Shown: piece after piece, positions 16,936-25,520 of the stretch | Position numbering within the stretch: the stretch's first letter is position 1 | Layout: every line of letters starts with the position of its first letter | Origin: a gamma proteobacterium L18 | Lineage (GTDB): Bacteria; Pseudomonadota; Gammaproteobacteria; Pseudomonadales; Pseudomonadaceae | NCBI GenBank assembly: GCA_000497835.1 | Contig: KI547165.1 | Location: 766,498-814,095 of the forward strand | Reading direction: 5' to 3' | Length of the DNA stretch: 47,598 nt | Notes under the pieces: generated by a model | What the model was told of the DNA's origin: nothing | Databases searched by the model: none | The model's input: the letters and a program-made list of their open reading frames with translations, nothing else | Program-made: the position numbers and the translations under genes

Positions 16936-17826
16936 ATGCGCCACTGGCTCGCCCTGCTGCTCGCCCTGCCCGCCCTCGCCCACGCCAGCCAGTGGCTGGC
17001 CGTACAGCCACAGCCAGGCCCTGGCAGCCTGCATTACTACGCCTCCCAGGCACCCAACCCGCAGGCGCAATCGGCCTTGATCGTGCTGCACGGTTTTCAT
17101 CATGACGCCCGGCGCACCTTCGATACCGGCGTGGCCGTGTATCCCCAGGGCCTGGTCATCGCGCCGCTGTTCCAGAGCGTGGGCGACAAATGCCAGGGCC
17201 GCGAGGAACCTGCCTCGCAACCCGGCGACCTGCAATGGAGCTGCGGCGGCTGGGCGCAGGGTGAGCCAGCGCTGCAAGGCGGTGCCGTGACGTCGTTCCA
17301 GGCCATGGATGCCTTGATTGCGCAGGTGCGTCGACAGTGGCCGTCGGTGCGATCCATCACCGTGGCAGGCTTCTCGGCCGGCGCCCAGCTGGTGCAGCAC
17401 TACATCGGCTTCGCCGCCGCACAGCCCGGCCTGCGTTTTGTGGTGGCCGACCCGGGCAGTTGGCTGTATTTCACGGCCACGCGCCCCTATCCCGTCAGCG
17501 ACTGCCCGGCGCTGAACCGCTGGAAATACGGCCTCCAGCAACTGCCCGCAGGCTTGCCCCGCGATGCCCAGGCAGCGGCGCGCCACTACGCCGAGGCCGA
17601 GGTGCACTACCTGGCCGGCACCCTGGACACAGGGCATGGCAAGGGCACGGCCTACAACGTGCTGGACCGTTCCTGTGCCGCCATGGCCCAGGGCCCGTAT
17701 CGCTACGAACGGGCCCAGGCGTACGCCCAGGCCCAGGGCCAGCCGCTGATCGACATCCCCGACTGCGCCCACGACGTACGCTGCGTATTCACCTCAGCCG
17801 CCGCCCGCAAGGTGCTGGTACCTTAA
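16936..17826 (+). CDS. Secreted alpha/beta-hydrolase (esterase-like), 296 aa
   Basis: A Sec signal peptide (residues 1-17, ending AHA) precedes an alpha/beta-hydrolase domain. HGFHHDARRTF is the oxyanion-type loop and GFSAGAQ holds the probable nucleophile Ser; the terminal IPDCAHDVRCVF supplies the likely catalytic His. Several Cys residues (KCQGRE, WSCGGW, DCPAL, RSCAAM, DCAHDVRC) suggest disulfides in the periplasm or outside. ATG 16936 is chosen over upstream starts because it begins the signal peptide. The stop overlaps the stop of the convergent RNase T2 gene. Substrate unknown. Confidence 0.85.
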   Translation: MRHWLALLLALPALAHASQWLAVQPQPGPGSLHYYASQAPNPQAQSALIVLHGFHHDARRTFDTGVAVYPQGLVIAPLFQSVGDKCQGREEPASQPGDLQWSCGGWAQGEPALQGGAVTSFQAMDALIAQVRRQWPSVRSITVAGFSAGAQLVQHYIGFAAAQPGLRFVVADPGSWLYFTATRPYPVSDCPALNRWKYGLQQLPAGLPRDAQAAARHYAEAEVHYLAGTLDTGHGKGTAYNVLDRSCAAMAQGPYRYERAQAYAQAQGQPLIDIPDCAHDVRCVFTSAAARKVLVP

Positions 17827-18470
17827 CGAATGCCCGGCACCCGCACCTCATCCTGCGAGCACTGCATCTTCACCCCGCGCCCGCATGAGGTGAACGCCAG
17901 GTCCTTGGACAGGCACACCCGCACCTCGGCCAACTGCGGCCCGCTGCAACGCACCACAACGCCGTCCTCGGGCATGCCGGGATTGCTTTGACGGAACATC
18001 TGCACGATCTGCTGCGGCGCAAAGGTCTGGGCGCCTTCTGACGGCTGCAACGCCGCAGGCACCTTCACCCGGCCCATGGCGTGGTCGGCGGTGCTCAGGT
18101 AATCGGTGGCGCTCAAGCCACTGCAGGTACCGTGCTTGGTCCATTCGTGGTTCACCAGTTGCCGGCTGGGGTACAAGCTGGCGCCTTGGCTGCGCTCGGC
18201 GGCCGTCAACGGCGTGATCGGCTCGCAGTTCTGCGGCCAGCCGCCCTTGAGGTATTGCGGCCACAGGCCGTGCAGCACGAAGCCGTAGCCTTTGCCGCTG
18301 CACTGCTCGTTATTGCCGTGGGTGAGGCAGAACGTGGGCGACCACGACAGGCTCAGCAGGTAGTAGTCGAACTGGCCTGCCACGGCGGGTGGCCGGTTGT
18401 TGTTTTGCCGCGCGTCTGCGGTGCCCAGGGTGCACAGCAGGGCCAGGGTGATTGCCAGGATCCTCGTCAC
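17823..18470 (-). CDS. Ribonuclease T2 family, secreted (RNase I-like)
   Basis: Non-specific endoribonuclease for periplasmic RNA. Both active-site segments are intact: FVLHGLWPQY (CAS I) and NHEWTKHGTCSG (CAS II), with the catalytic His residues. Cys residues are placed as in bacterial RNase I. The GTG at 18470 is preferred because GGAG lies nine bases before it and translation from it gives a typical signal peptide (TRILAITLALLCTLGTADA); an in-frame ATG five codons earlier has no ribosome site. It sits 40 bases downstream of the DNA polymerase II gene on the same strand and may be co-transcribed. Length 215 is slightly short for RNase I. Confidence 0.93.
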   Translation of the reverse strand: MTRILAITLALLCTLGTADARQNNNRPPAVAGQFDYYLLSLSWSPTFCLTHGNNEQCSGKGYGFVLHGLWPQYLKGGWPQNCEPITPLTAAERSQGASLYPSRQLVNHEWTKHGTCSGLSATDYLSTADHAMGRVKVPAALQPSEGAQTFAPQQIVQMFRQSNPGMPEDGVVVRCSGPQLAEVRVCLSKDLAFTSCGRGVKMQCSQDEVRVPGIR

Positions 18471-18510
18471 AACAATAATCTCCATTCGATAAATACGGCT
18501 ACGGTTCAGC

Positions 18511-20874
18511 TCAAAACAATCCCATTTGGCCACCCACCAGGGTAGCAAAATCGTCGTCCACGAACGGCAGAATACCGTCCGCCACGGGCTGAAGTTGCCG
18601 GCTGATGTAGTGATCGTAATCAATGGCCGCATCAACGGCCTCCAACGGCTGCGGCCCCGCCAAGGTGATCACGTAACTGATCCAGCCGCCACGCTGGTAC
18701 TGCAATGGCCGGCCGTGCCGGGCGTTGAACTCATCGGCCAGGCGCGCCGCCCGTACATGGGGCGGCACATTGCGTTCGTAATCATCCAGCGGGCGGCGCA
18801 AGCGCTTGCGGTACACCAATTGCTCGTCCAGCTCGCCGGCCAGGGTACGTTGCACCACCGTACGCACGTAATCCTGATAGGGCCGGTGATGAAAAATGCG
18901 CTCGTACAGTTCCTGCTGGAAGGCACGGGCCAGCGGCGACCAGTCGGTGCGCACCGCTTCCAGCCCTTTGTAGACCATCTCGTCGCCGCTATCGGCACGG
19001 CGCACCAACCCGGCATAACGCTTCTTGCTGCCCTCCTCGGCCCCGCGAATGGTGGGCATCAGGAAGCGCGTGAAATGGGTTTCGAACTGCAGTTCCAGGG
19101 CGCTGTGCAGGCCGTATTCAGCCTGCAGGTGCTCGCGCCACCAGGCATTGACGTGGGCCACCAGGCGGCGGCCGATCTCGGCGGCTTCCTGCTGACCGTG
19201 GGCGCGCTTGAGCCACACAAAGGTGGAGTCGGTGTCGCCGTAGATCACTTCGTAACCCTGGGCCTCCACCAGTTGCCGGGTGCGCTGCATGATCTGATGG
19301 CCGCGCAAGGTGATGGACGAGGCCAGGCGTGGATCGAAGAACCGGCAACCGCTTGAGCCCAGCACACCATAGAAGGCATTCATGATGATCTTCAGCGCCT
19401 GGGACAGCGGTTGGTTACCTTCGGCCTTGGCGGCTTCGCGGCCTTGCCAGACGGCCTGGACGATGGACGGCAGGCAATGGCGCTCGCGGGAAAAACGCGC
19501 GCCCAGAAAACCCGGCACCGAATGCACATCGTCCGGCTGACGCAGGCCTTCAATCAAGCCGATGGGGTCGATCAGGAAGCTGCGGATAATCGAGGGGTAC
19601 AGGCTTTTGTAGTCCAGCACCAGCACCGATTCATACAGCCCGGGCCGCGAGTCCATCACAAAACCGCCGGGGCTGGCCTGGGGTGGTCGTTCGCCCAGGT
19701 TGGGGGCCACGAAACCCTGGCGGTGCATCAACGGCAGATAGAGGTGGGTGAACGCCGCGACCGAGCCGCCGCTCTGGTCGGCCGGCAAGCCGGTGACCGT
19801 GGCGCGCTCGAGCAAAAAGTCCATGATGCGTGTGTGCTCGAAGATGCGCAGCACCAGCTCGCAATCCTTGATGTTATAGCGGGCCAGGGCAGGCTTGTCC
19901 TCGGCGAATAAACGGTTGATCTCGTCCATGCGCTGGTATGGCGTGGCAATGGACTTGCCCTCGCCCAGCAGGGTCTGCGCCACGTTTTCCAGGCTGAACG
20001 AGGGGAAGCTCCAGGTGGCCTGGCGCAACGCCTCGATGCCGTCGATGATCAGCCGCCCGGCGGCGCTGGCAAAGTAGTGCCCGTTGCCGCTGCCGTGTTC
20101 GCGCCACAGCAGCTCACCGCCGTTGCGCCCCAGGCGCAGTTGCACGCCGTGGCGACGGGCCTGTTCGTGCAGCACGCGCAGGTCGAACTGCACCACGTTC
20201 CAGCCGATGATGGCGTCGGGGTCGTGGTCGGCCATCCACTGGTTCAGGCAGTGCAGCAGTTCCACCCGCGACTGGCAGTAGTGCAGGTCGAAATCGACGG
20301 TGGTGGCGTCACCATTGGCCGGGCCCAGCATATACACCTGGCGCTGGCCGCAGCCCTGCAGGCCGATGCAGTACAGCTCGCCATGCTCGGTGGTCTCGAT
20401 GTCCAGGGACAGCAGCTTGAGTGCGGGCCGATAGCCCGGCGCGGGCTTGAGTTGGGCATCCATCAGTACGCCGGTGGCGTCCACACGGCCGACGATGCTG
20501 GCCGGGGCATTGATAAAGCGCTCCATCAGGTAACGCTCTGGCGGGCGGATGTCCGCCTCGTAGACGTCGACACCGCTGCGGCGCAGGCTTTTTTCCAGGT
20601 CCAGCAGGTGGCGGTATTGCTGGCAGTACAGCCCGTTCACGGGCCGATGATGAAAGTCCTGCAACCCCAGCGGGCGCAACTCGGCGCCCGGCTGCGCGGC
20701 CACCAGGGCCTGGGCGCGCTCCGTGTGCTCGGCCGGCACGAAGGCCACCGAGGGCTGCAGGGGCAGGCACACCTGGCGGGGGCCCGCGTCGGTGGCCAGC
20801 CAGAACTCCACCTCCGTCCCCGCCGGCGTGTCGCGCCAATGGCGGGTCAGGATAAAACCTTGCTGGACGTCCAC
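18511..20874 (-). CDS. polB: DNA polymerase II (family B)
   Basis: SOS-type repair polymerase with proofreading, 787 residues. The exonuclease motif [11 protein letters not shown], polymerase motif [16 protein letters not shown], motif [15 protein letters not shown] and motif C YGDTDSTF are all intact, so both activities are expected. The GTG at 20874 is chosen: GAGG lies eight bases upstream and the product begins [13 protein letters not shown], as in other Pseudomonas PolB. The frame stays open another 26 codons to 20952 without a ribosome site. Divergent from mltA with about 126 bases between. No LexA box (CTGTN8ACAG) was found upstream. Confidence 0.96.
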   Translation of the reverse strand: MDVQQGFILTRHWRDTPAGTEVEFWLATDAGPRQVCLPLQPSVAFVPAEHTERAQALVAAQPGAELRPLGLQDFHHRPVNGLYCQQYRHLLDLEKSLRRSGVDVYEADIRPPERYLMERFINAPASIVGRVDATGVLMDAQLKPAPGYRPALKLLSLDIETTEHGELYCIGLQGCGQRQVYMLGPANGDATTVDFDLHYCQSRVELLHCLNQWMADHDPDAIIGWNVVQFDLRVLHEQARRHGVQLRLGRNGGELLWREHGSGNGHYFASAAGRLIIDGIEALRQATWSFPSFSLENVAQTLLGEGKSIATPYQRMDEINRLFAEDKPALARYNIKDCELVLRIFEHTRIMDFLLERATVTGLPADQSGGSVAAFTHLYLPLMHRQGFVAPNLGERPPQASPGGFVMDSRPGLYESVLVLDYKSLYPSIIRSFLIDPIGLIEGLRQPDDVHSVPGFLGARFSRERHCLPSIVQAVWQGREAAKAEGNQPLSQALKIIMNAFYGVLGSSGCRFFDPRLASSITLRGHQIMQRTRQLVEAQGYEVIYGDTDSTFVWLKRAHGQQEAAEIGRRLVAHVNAWWREHLQAEYGLHSALELQFETHFTRFLMPTIRGAEEGSKKRYAGLVRRADSGDEMVYKGLEAVRTDWSPLARAFQQELYERIFHHRPYQDYVRTVVQRTLAGELDEQLVYRKRLRRPLDDYERNVPPHVRAARLADEFNARHGRPLQYQRGGWISYVITLAGPQPLEAVDAAIDYDHYISRQLQPVADGILPFVDDDFATLVGGQMGLF

Positions 20875-21000
20875 TGCGCTGACCTCGTTGAACCGCGGGC
20901 AAAAACGCCATTGTAACCGTTCAAGCCAGGGATTTGACGCAGCGCGGGTCATTGCTCAAGCTACACGGCTTTCCACTTGCAGTATGGATACCCGATTTCA

Positions 21001-22146
21001 GTGAAGACTTCAGCGATCAAATGGCCGCGCCTGCTGCTGGCTGCCACCGGCGCACTGGTGCTGCTGGCCGGCTGCGACTTCGGCAAGCCCAAGCCCCCGC
21101 CCCCCACCACCTACACCAGCGTGGACTGGAGCGCCCTGCCCGCTGTCAGCGACAGCGACCTGATGGCCGGCTTCGCGGCCTGGAGCTCGGCCTGCCAGCG
21201 CCTGGCCAAGGACCCGACCTGGGGCGCCACCTGCGCCGCCGCCGCCCAGGTGCCAGCGCAACCGGCAGCGGTGCGCAGCTTTTTGCAGGCGCAACTGCAG
21301 GTCTTCAGCCTGCGCTCGGGCGACAACCAGGACCGCGGCCTGATCACCGGCTACTACGAGCCGGTGTACCCCGGCAGCCTGACCCGTGACGATCAGCACA
21401 CGGTGCCGGTGCTGGGCGTGCCGGACGATCTGATCATCGTCTCCTTGGACAGCGTCTACCCGGAACTGAAGGGCAAACGCCTGCGCGGGCGCCTGGACGG
21501 CCACATCCTGCGGCCCTACGACGATGCGCAAACCATCAACCAGAAAGGCGTCAACGCCCCGGTGCTGGCCTGGCTGAACAACCCCATGGACCTGCAGTTC
21601 CTGCAGATCCAGGGCTCGGGCCGCATCCGCCTGGACAGTGGCCGCCAGTTGCGCATCGGCTACGCCGACCAGAACGGCTACCCCTACAAGCCGGTGGGCC
21701 GCTGGCTGGTGGAACAGGGCCTGCTGAAAAAAGAAGAAGTCAGCATGGGCAAGATCCGCGACTGGGCCGTCGCCAACCCTGAACGGGTACCGGAGTTGCT
21801 GGCCAGCAACCCCAGCTACGTGTTCTTTTCCACCCGTCCGGACAGCAACGAAGGCCCACGCGGCTCGCTCAACGTGCCGCTGACGGCGGGCTACAGTGTG
21901 GCCATCGATCGCAAGGTGATCCCGCTGGGCAGCTTGCTGTGGCTCAACACCACCAGTCCCGACGGCAAAACCCTCACCCGCCCGGTGGCGGCCCAGGACA
22001 CCGGCGGTGCGATTGCCGGCGAAGTGCGCGCCGACCTGTTCTGGGGCACGGGCGACAAGGCCGGCGACCTGGCGGGCAACATGAAGCAGCAGGGGCAGAT
22101 CTGGCTGCTGTGGCCCAAAGGTGCGCAGCCCCCCAAGTTGAATTAA
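21001..22146 (+). CDS. mltA: Membrane-bound lytic murein transglycosylase A
   Basis: Outer-membrane lipoprotein that cleaves the glycan strands of peptidoglycan with formation of 1,6-anhydromuramic acid. The signal sequence ends in the lipobox LLAGC with Cys25. MltA landmarks are the GYYEPVY segment, FLQIQGSGRIRL, GYADQNGYPYKPVGRWL and the C-terminal 3D domain with QDTGGAIAGEVRADLFWG, which holds the catalytic Asp. The 381-residue length is normal. GTG 21001 is preferred because it starts a compact signal peptide; a TTG eight codons earlier is possible. Monocistronic, followed by the diguanylate cyclase gene. Confidence 0.95.
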   Translation: MKTSAIKWPRLLLAATGALVLLAGCDFGKPKPPPPTTYTSVDWSALPAVSDSDLMAGFAAWSSACQRLAKDPTWGATCAAAAQVPAQPAAVRSFLQAQLQVFSLRSGDNQDRGLITGYYEPVYPGSLTRDDQHTVPVLGVPDDLIIVSLDSVYPELKGKRLRGRLDGHILRPYDDAQTINQKGVNAPVLAWLNNPMDLQFLQIQGSGRIRLDSGRQLRIGYADQNGYPYKPVGRWLVEQGLLKKEEVSMGKIRDWAVANPERVPELLASNPSYVFFSTRPDSNEGPRGSLNVPLTAGYSVAIDRKVIPLGSLLWLNTTSPDGKTLTRPVAAQDTGGAIAGEVRADLFWGTGDKAGDLAGNMKQQGQIWLLWPKGAQPPKLN

Positions 22147-22210
22147 GCGGCCGGCGCAGCCCACGGCAGCGGCTACACTCAGAGCACACCCTTTGACGTG
22201 ATGGCCGCCG

Positions 22211-23767
22211 ATGCTGGACAACCTGCAGCAGCGAATCATTCTCAAGGCTCGTCCCTCCGCCCAGCGCCTGGCCATCGGTTTCATGGCGCTGGTGCTGTTG
22301 TCGCTGCTGGGGCTGGACACTTGGCAAAGCTGGACCGCCCGCACCCAAGCGTTGCGTGTGGCGCAGACCGACACGTCCAACCTGGCCCGATCCCTGGCCC
22401 AGCACGCCGAAAGCACGGTACAGGAAGCCGACGTGGTACTGGCCGACCTGACCGAGCGCGTGCGCGCAGACGGCACCGCCCCCGAGCAACTGGCGCGGCT
22501 GCACCGCTTGATGCAGGGCCGCACCCACGACCTGACACAGTTGCACGGGCTGTTTATCTATGACAAGGATGGCCGCTGGCTGGTGTCGTCCAATGATGTC
22601 GACCCTCAAGGCGCCAATAACGCCGACCGCGAGTATTTCCAGTTCCACCGCTTCAACCGTGACGCCGCCGTGCACATCGGCCCGGTGATTCGCAGCCGCA
22701 CCAACAACCAGCTGGTGATTCCCGTCTCACGACGCATCGACGGCCCCGACGGCGCCTTCGCCGGCGTCGCCCTGGCCACCCTGGACCTGGAATTCTTCAA
22801 CCGTTTCTACCAGTCCTTCGACCTCGACCGCCAGGGCGTCATCGTCCTGGCCCTGGGCAATGGCACCATCCTGGCGCGCCGCCCGTTCGAAGAGCACGTC
22901 ATCGGCACCAGCCTGGCCCGCGGCCGGGTGTTCAGCGAGATGCTGCCCAACCAGCCGGACGGCAGCGGCATGATGCCGTCGATGATCGACGGCGTGTCGC
23001 GGCTGTTCAGCTACAAGGCCCTGGGCAAATACCCGCTGGTGGTGGAAGCGGCGCAGTCCAAGGAAGCCATCTACGCCACCTGGTACGCCAACCTGATGCG
23101 TTCAGCGGCGTTCATCCTGGTGGTGGGCGCGGCGCTTTCGGTGTTCGGCGTAGCGCTGATCCGCCAGATACGCCATGGCCAGCTCACCGAAGCCAAGCTG
23201 CGCAATGCACATGCCGCCCTGGAGATCCTGGCCATGCAGGACGCCCTCACGGGCCTGGCCAACCGCCGGCAACTAGACGCCGCCCTGCCCCACGAAATCG
23301 GTCGCGCCCGGCGCAATGGCAAGGCGCTGGGGCTGATCATGATCGATGTCGACCACTTCAAACGTTTCAATGACCTGTACGGCCACCCCGAGGGCGACCA
23401 ATGCCTGGCCAGCGTGGGCCGTGCGGTGCTCGATTGCGTGGGCCGCAGCAGCGACCTGGTGGTGCGCTATGGCGGCGAGGAGTTGCTGCTGGTGCTGCCG
23501 GAAAGTGATTGGCACGGCACCTGGCTGGTGGCCGAGAAGGTGCTGCATGCCGTGCGCAACCTGGGCATACCGCATGCGGGCAATGACGGCGGCGTAGTGA
23601 CGGTCAGCGCAGGCCTGCACGTGTGGCTGCCCGGGGCCGGCGAGCCCCACCCCCAGGACCTTATCCAGGCCGCCGACCAGGCGCTGTATGCCGCCAAGAG
23701 CCAGGGCCGCAACCGACTGCACCCTTCATTGCCGCAGCACCTGGCCAAGGCTGAAGAGACGGCATAA
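22211..23767 (+). CDS. Membrane diguanylate cyclase with periplasmic Cache sensor (GGEEL active site)
   Basis: Makes cyclic-di-GMP from two GTP. TM1 is at about 19-36 and TM2 at about 297-317, enclosing a dCache_1-type sensor of about 260 residues. The GGDEF domain begins near residue 340 (DALTGLANRR), with the active site RYGGEELL (GGEEL at 421-425). The product-inhibition I-site RxxD is present as RSSD at 412-415, five residues before GGEEL, so feedback inhibition is expected. No EAL domain. ATG 22211 lacks a strong ribosome site but is the best-placed start. It could be driven from mltA, 64 bases upstream, or from its own promoter. Confidence 0.95.
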   Translation: MLDNLQQRIILKARPSAQRLAIGFMALVLLSLLGLDTWQSWTARTQALRVAQTDTSNLARSLAQHAESTVQEADVVLADLTERVRADGTAPEQLARLHRLMQGRTHDLTQLHGLFIYDKDGRWLVSSNDVDPQGANNADREYFQFHRFNRDAAVHIGPVIRSRTNNQLVIPVSRRIDGPDGAFAGVALATLDLEFFNRFYQSFDLDRQGVIVLALGNGTILARRPFEEHVIGTSLARGRVFSEMLPNQPDGSGMMPSMIDGVSRLFSYKALGKYPLVVEAAQSKEAIYATWYANLMRSAAFILVVGAALSVFGVALIRQIRHGQLTEAKLRNAHAALEILAMQDALTGLANRRQLDAALPHEIGRARRNGKALGLIMIDVDHFKRFNDLYGHPEGDQCLASVGRAVLDCVGRSSDLVVRYGGEELLLVLPESDWHGTWLVAEKVLHAVRNLGIPHAGNDGGVVTVSAGLHVWLPGAGEPHPQDLIQAADQALYAAKSQGRNRLHPSLPQHLAKAEETA

Positions 23768-23770
23768 GGC

Positions 23771-24478
23771 TTACCCCACCGACTGCGGCACGCTCACCGG
23801 CTGCAGCTCGCCCAGCTCCATCAAGGTGAAATAGCCTTCGCTCCAGCCCGCCGTATCAATGTGCCACACATTGCCCAGGCGGCGTGGGCGGCGCAGCGGC
23901 GTGTGGCCGACGATCACCGCGCGCACGTCGCGAATGCCACTGCCGTCGCCGCGCTTGATTCGCGCCCGCGACCACTGGCACCCCTCATCGGTGTAGGTAT
24001 CGTCAGGCCAGCGGTGCTGGACGAAATCGCGCAGTTGGCGCCAGGTGGGGAATGGGCAGTCCGCATGCACCAGGCCGATCAGGCCACGGCTGGTCTCTAC
24101 CTCCAGCGCCACGGGCAACTGGCTGAAACGCTTGGCGTAAAGCTGCTGCTTTTCCTGGCTGGCGTCCAGAAACCAGGCACCGCCGCTGGCGCGGTACATG
24201 CGCTCATCGACGCTGATCCGGGCGTGGTGCTGGATGGCCAGGGCTTCGTGGTTGCCCTGCACGGCAAAGAACCAGGGCCGGTCCAGCCACTCCAGGCACG
24301 CTTCGCTCTGGGGGCCGCGGTCCACCAGGTCACCGACGCTGAACAGCCGGTCGGTGTCCGGGTCGAAGCCGGCCTGGTCGAGGCTGGCCTGCAAACGGTC
24401 AAAATGGCCGTGAATATCGCCCACGGCAAAATCGCGCCCCCTGAGGTTGCGCGCGAAGTGGGCGAATTTGTTGGTCAT
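23771..24478 (-). CDS. PPP-type metallophosphatase (PrpA/ApaH-like serine/threonine phosphatase)
   Basis: Cytoplasmic phosphoesterase of 235 residues. All PPP-family metal motifs are visible: GDIHGHFDRL (residues 20-29), GDLVDRGPQSEACLEWL and GNHEAL, then a late GHTPLRRP and HIDTAGW. Such enzymes dephosphorylate phosphoproteins or hydrolyse dinucleoside polyphosphates; the GDxHG/GDxVDRG/GNHE set with short length fits the bacterial PrpA-like branch. ATG 24478 has a textbook AAGGAGG at seven bases. Convergent with the diguanylate cyclase, stops only a few bases apart. Confidence 0.92.
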   Translation of the reverse strand: MTNKFAHFARNLRGRDFAVGDIHGHFDRLQASLDQAGFDPDTDRLFSVGDLVDRGPQSEACLEWLDRPWFFAVQGNHEALAIQHHARISVDERMYRASGGAWFLDASQEKQQLYAKRFSQLPVALEVETSRGLIGLVHADCPFPTWRQLRDFVQHRWPDDTYTDEGCQWSRARIKRGDGSGIRDVRAVIVGHTPLRRPRRLGNVWHIDTAGWSEGYFTLMELGELQPVSVPQSVG

Positions 24479-24557
24479 GGCCTGCCTCCTTGTGCCGAAC
24501 TGCACCACGATATTCTGCCCGTGGCGCCGTGCGGTCAAGGATGGCGGCCGATCGGGT

Positions 24558-24773
24558 TCAGAGCTTGGCGATGGACACTTCGGTGGATTTTACGAACGCG
24601 ATCACTTCGCTGCCGATTTTCAGTTCCAGTTCATGGATGGAGCGGGTAGTGATCACCGACGTCACGATGCCCGAGGCGGTCTGCACGTCGATTTCCGACA
24701 CTACCGGGCCTTCGATGATCTCCTTGATCACGCCCTTGAACTGATTGCGTACGTTGATGGCTTTGATAGTCAT
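24558..24773 (-). CDS. Molbindin-like TOBE-domain protein, SsuF-like, 71 aa
   Basis: A single TOBE (Mop) domain: TIKAINVRNQFKGVIKEI, then GPVVSEIDVQTASGIVTSVIT, then LELKIGSEVIAFVKSTEVSI. Such small proteins bind molybdate or similar oxyanions as a hexamer. The sequence is close to SsuF as I recall it from the P. putida ssuEADCBF alkanesulfonate operon, but the other ssu genes are not adjacent. It could link to the sulfur genes further down the window. ATG 24773 has a GGGAAC site. The long AT-rich upstream region holds two inverted repeats (24858-24903). Confidence 0.9.
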   Translation of the reverse strand: MTIKAINVRNQFKGVIKEIIEGPVVSEIDVQTASGIVTSVITTRSIHELELKIGSEVIAFVKSTEVSIAKL

Positions 24774-24857
24774 GGCACGGTTCCCTTGTGATGGTAGCGG
24801 GTAGTGAACATTGCGGCGCTGTGCCGCGATGGATTTAATGTGCCTGAGTGGTTATAA

Positions 24858-24903
24858 AATCAAAAGGAATTGATTGTGCTTTTGATATTCCTATAAAGAA
24901 TAT
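24858..24903 (-). promoter_or_regulatory. Two short inverted repeats upstream of the SsuF-like gene
   Basis: AATCAA-N6-TTGATT at 24858-24875 and ATATTC-N7-GAATAT at 24885-24903 lie in an AT-rich stretch 85-130 bases before the TOBE gene start. They look like operator sites; the protein that binds them is unknown. Confidence 0.4.
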
Positions 24904-24988
24904 AAGCCGACTGCTGTGCTCACTTTTTAACCTTCCGACTTTTCCTACGCCTTTGACCGGCCAGGACCGACATCCATGCGCTACAGAC

Positions 24989-25007
24989 GGTATCATAATC
25001 TGATACC
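24989..25007 (+). promoter_or_regulatory. Palindromic operator of the hicB locus
   Basis: GGTATCA (24989-24995) and TGATACC (25001-25007) form a perfect 7-bp inverted repeat with a TAATC spacer, directly before the ATG at 25008. This is the expected position for an autoregulatory HicB site. Confidence 0.55.
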
Positions 25008-25047
25008 ATGAATAATCGACAACGCAGCATCCTCAAGGCTGGTTTTC
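25008..25047 (+). pseudogene. Possible stub of a hicA toxin gene
   Basis: An ATG directly after the operator reads MNNRQRSILKAGF, which resembles the first dozen residues of Pseudomonas HicA-type toxins (pattern MNNKQRKTLxAIF). The frame then runs into the start of hicB and continues out of phase with it. The body of the toxin, including the double-stranded RNA-binding fold and its catalytic His, is absent. I read this as an internal deletion that joined the hicA start to hicB. The resemblance is only about a dozen residues. Confidence 0.4.
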
Positions 25048-25380
25048 ATGAATGTGATGAGCTACCAGGGCTACACCGCCCGAATCGAATACAGCGACGA
25101 AGACGGCCTGCTGGTAGGCCATTTGGCAGGCATTACTGACGTCGTAGGTTTCCATGGGGAGTCTGTTTCCGAATTGCGCCACGCGTTTGAAAAGGCGGTG
25201 CTCGACTACGTCGAAACCTGCCGCAAGTTAGGCCGCGCGCCACAGAAAGCTTACTCGGGCAAGTTGAGTCTGCGGTTGGAACCCAGCCTGCATGCCACGG
25301 TTGCGGTCAGGGCTGAATTGGCACGTAAAAGCATCAACCAGTGGGTGACGGATATATTGGCCCGCGAAGCGCACGTGTAA
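25048..25380 (+). CDS. hicB: HicB-family antitoxin without an intact hicA partner
   Basis: 110-residue protein with the HicB architecture: a partial RNase H-like N-terminal domain (YTARIEYSDEDGLLVGHLAGI, then VVGFHGESVSELRHAFEKAVLDYVETC) and a C-terminal ribbon-helix-helix (KLSLRLEPSLHATVAVRAELARKSINQWVTDIL) that binds DNA. The RHH part should recognise the palindrome at 24989. Normally hicA precedes hicB; here only a stub-like fragment is left. The protein may survive as a repressor or as protection against an incoming HicA. Confidence 0.9.
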   Translation: MNVMSYQGYTARIEYSDEDGLLVGHLAGITDVVGFHGESVSELRHAFEKAVLDYVETCRKLGRAPQKAYSGKLSLRLEPSLHATVAVRAELARKSINQWVTDILAREAHV

Positions 25381-25439
25381 AAAGCCGATGATCATCCATA
25401 AAGAAAATAATCAATCGACAATTACATAAAATATAATCA

Positions 25440-25484
25440 TAGAACAATCCGGCATTTCCCAACCCCCCTCCCCGCGCCTTAGCG
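25440..25484 (+). promoter_or_regulatory. Promoter-like block shared with the sulfur genes (weakest of three)
   Basis: TAGAAC at 25440 lies exactly 16 bases before a TTCCCA -35-like element at 25456, the same arrangement as upstream of 37047 and 40690. The region at -10 distance (TTAGCG) is poor, so an activator would be needed. Confidence 0.4.
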
Positions 25485-25520
25485 TAGCGCCAGGATTTAA
25501 CACCTGGCAGGGAGACACCG

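Noticed and set aside
20940..21001. LexA-controlled promoter between polB and mltA
   Set aside because: No CTGTN8ACAG-like site was found in the gap, although polB is SOS-regulated in E. coli.
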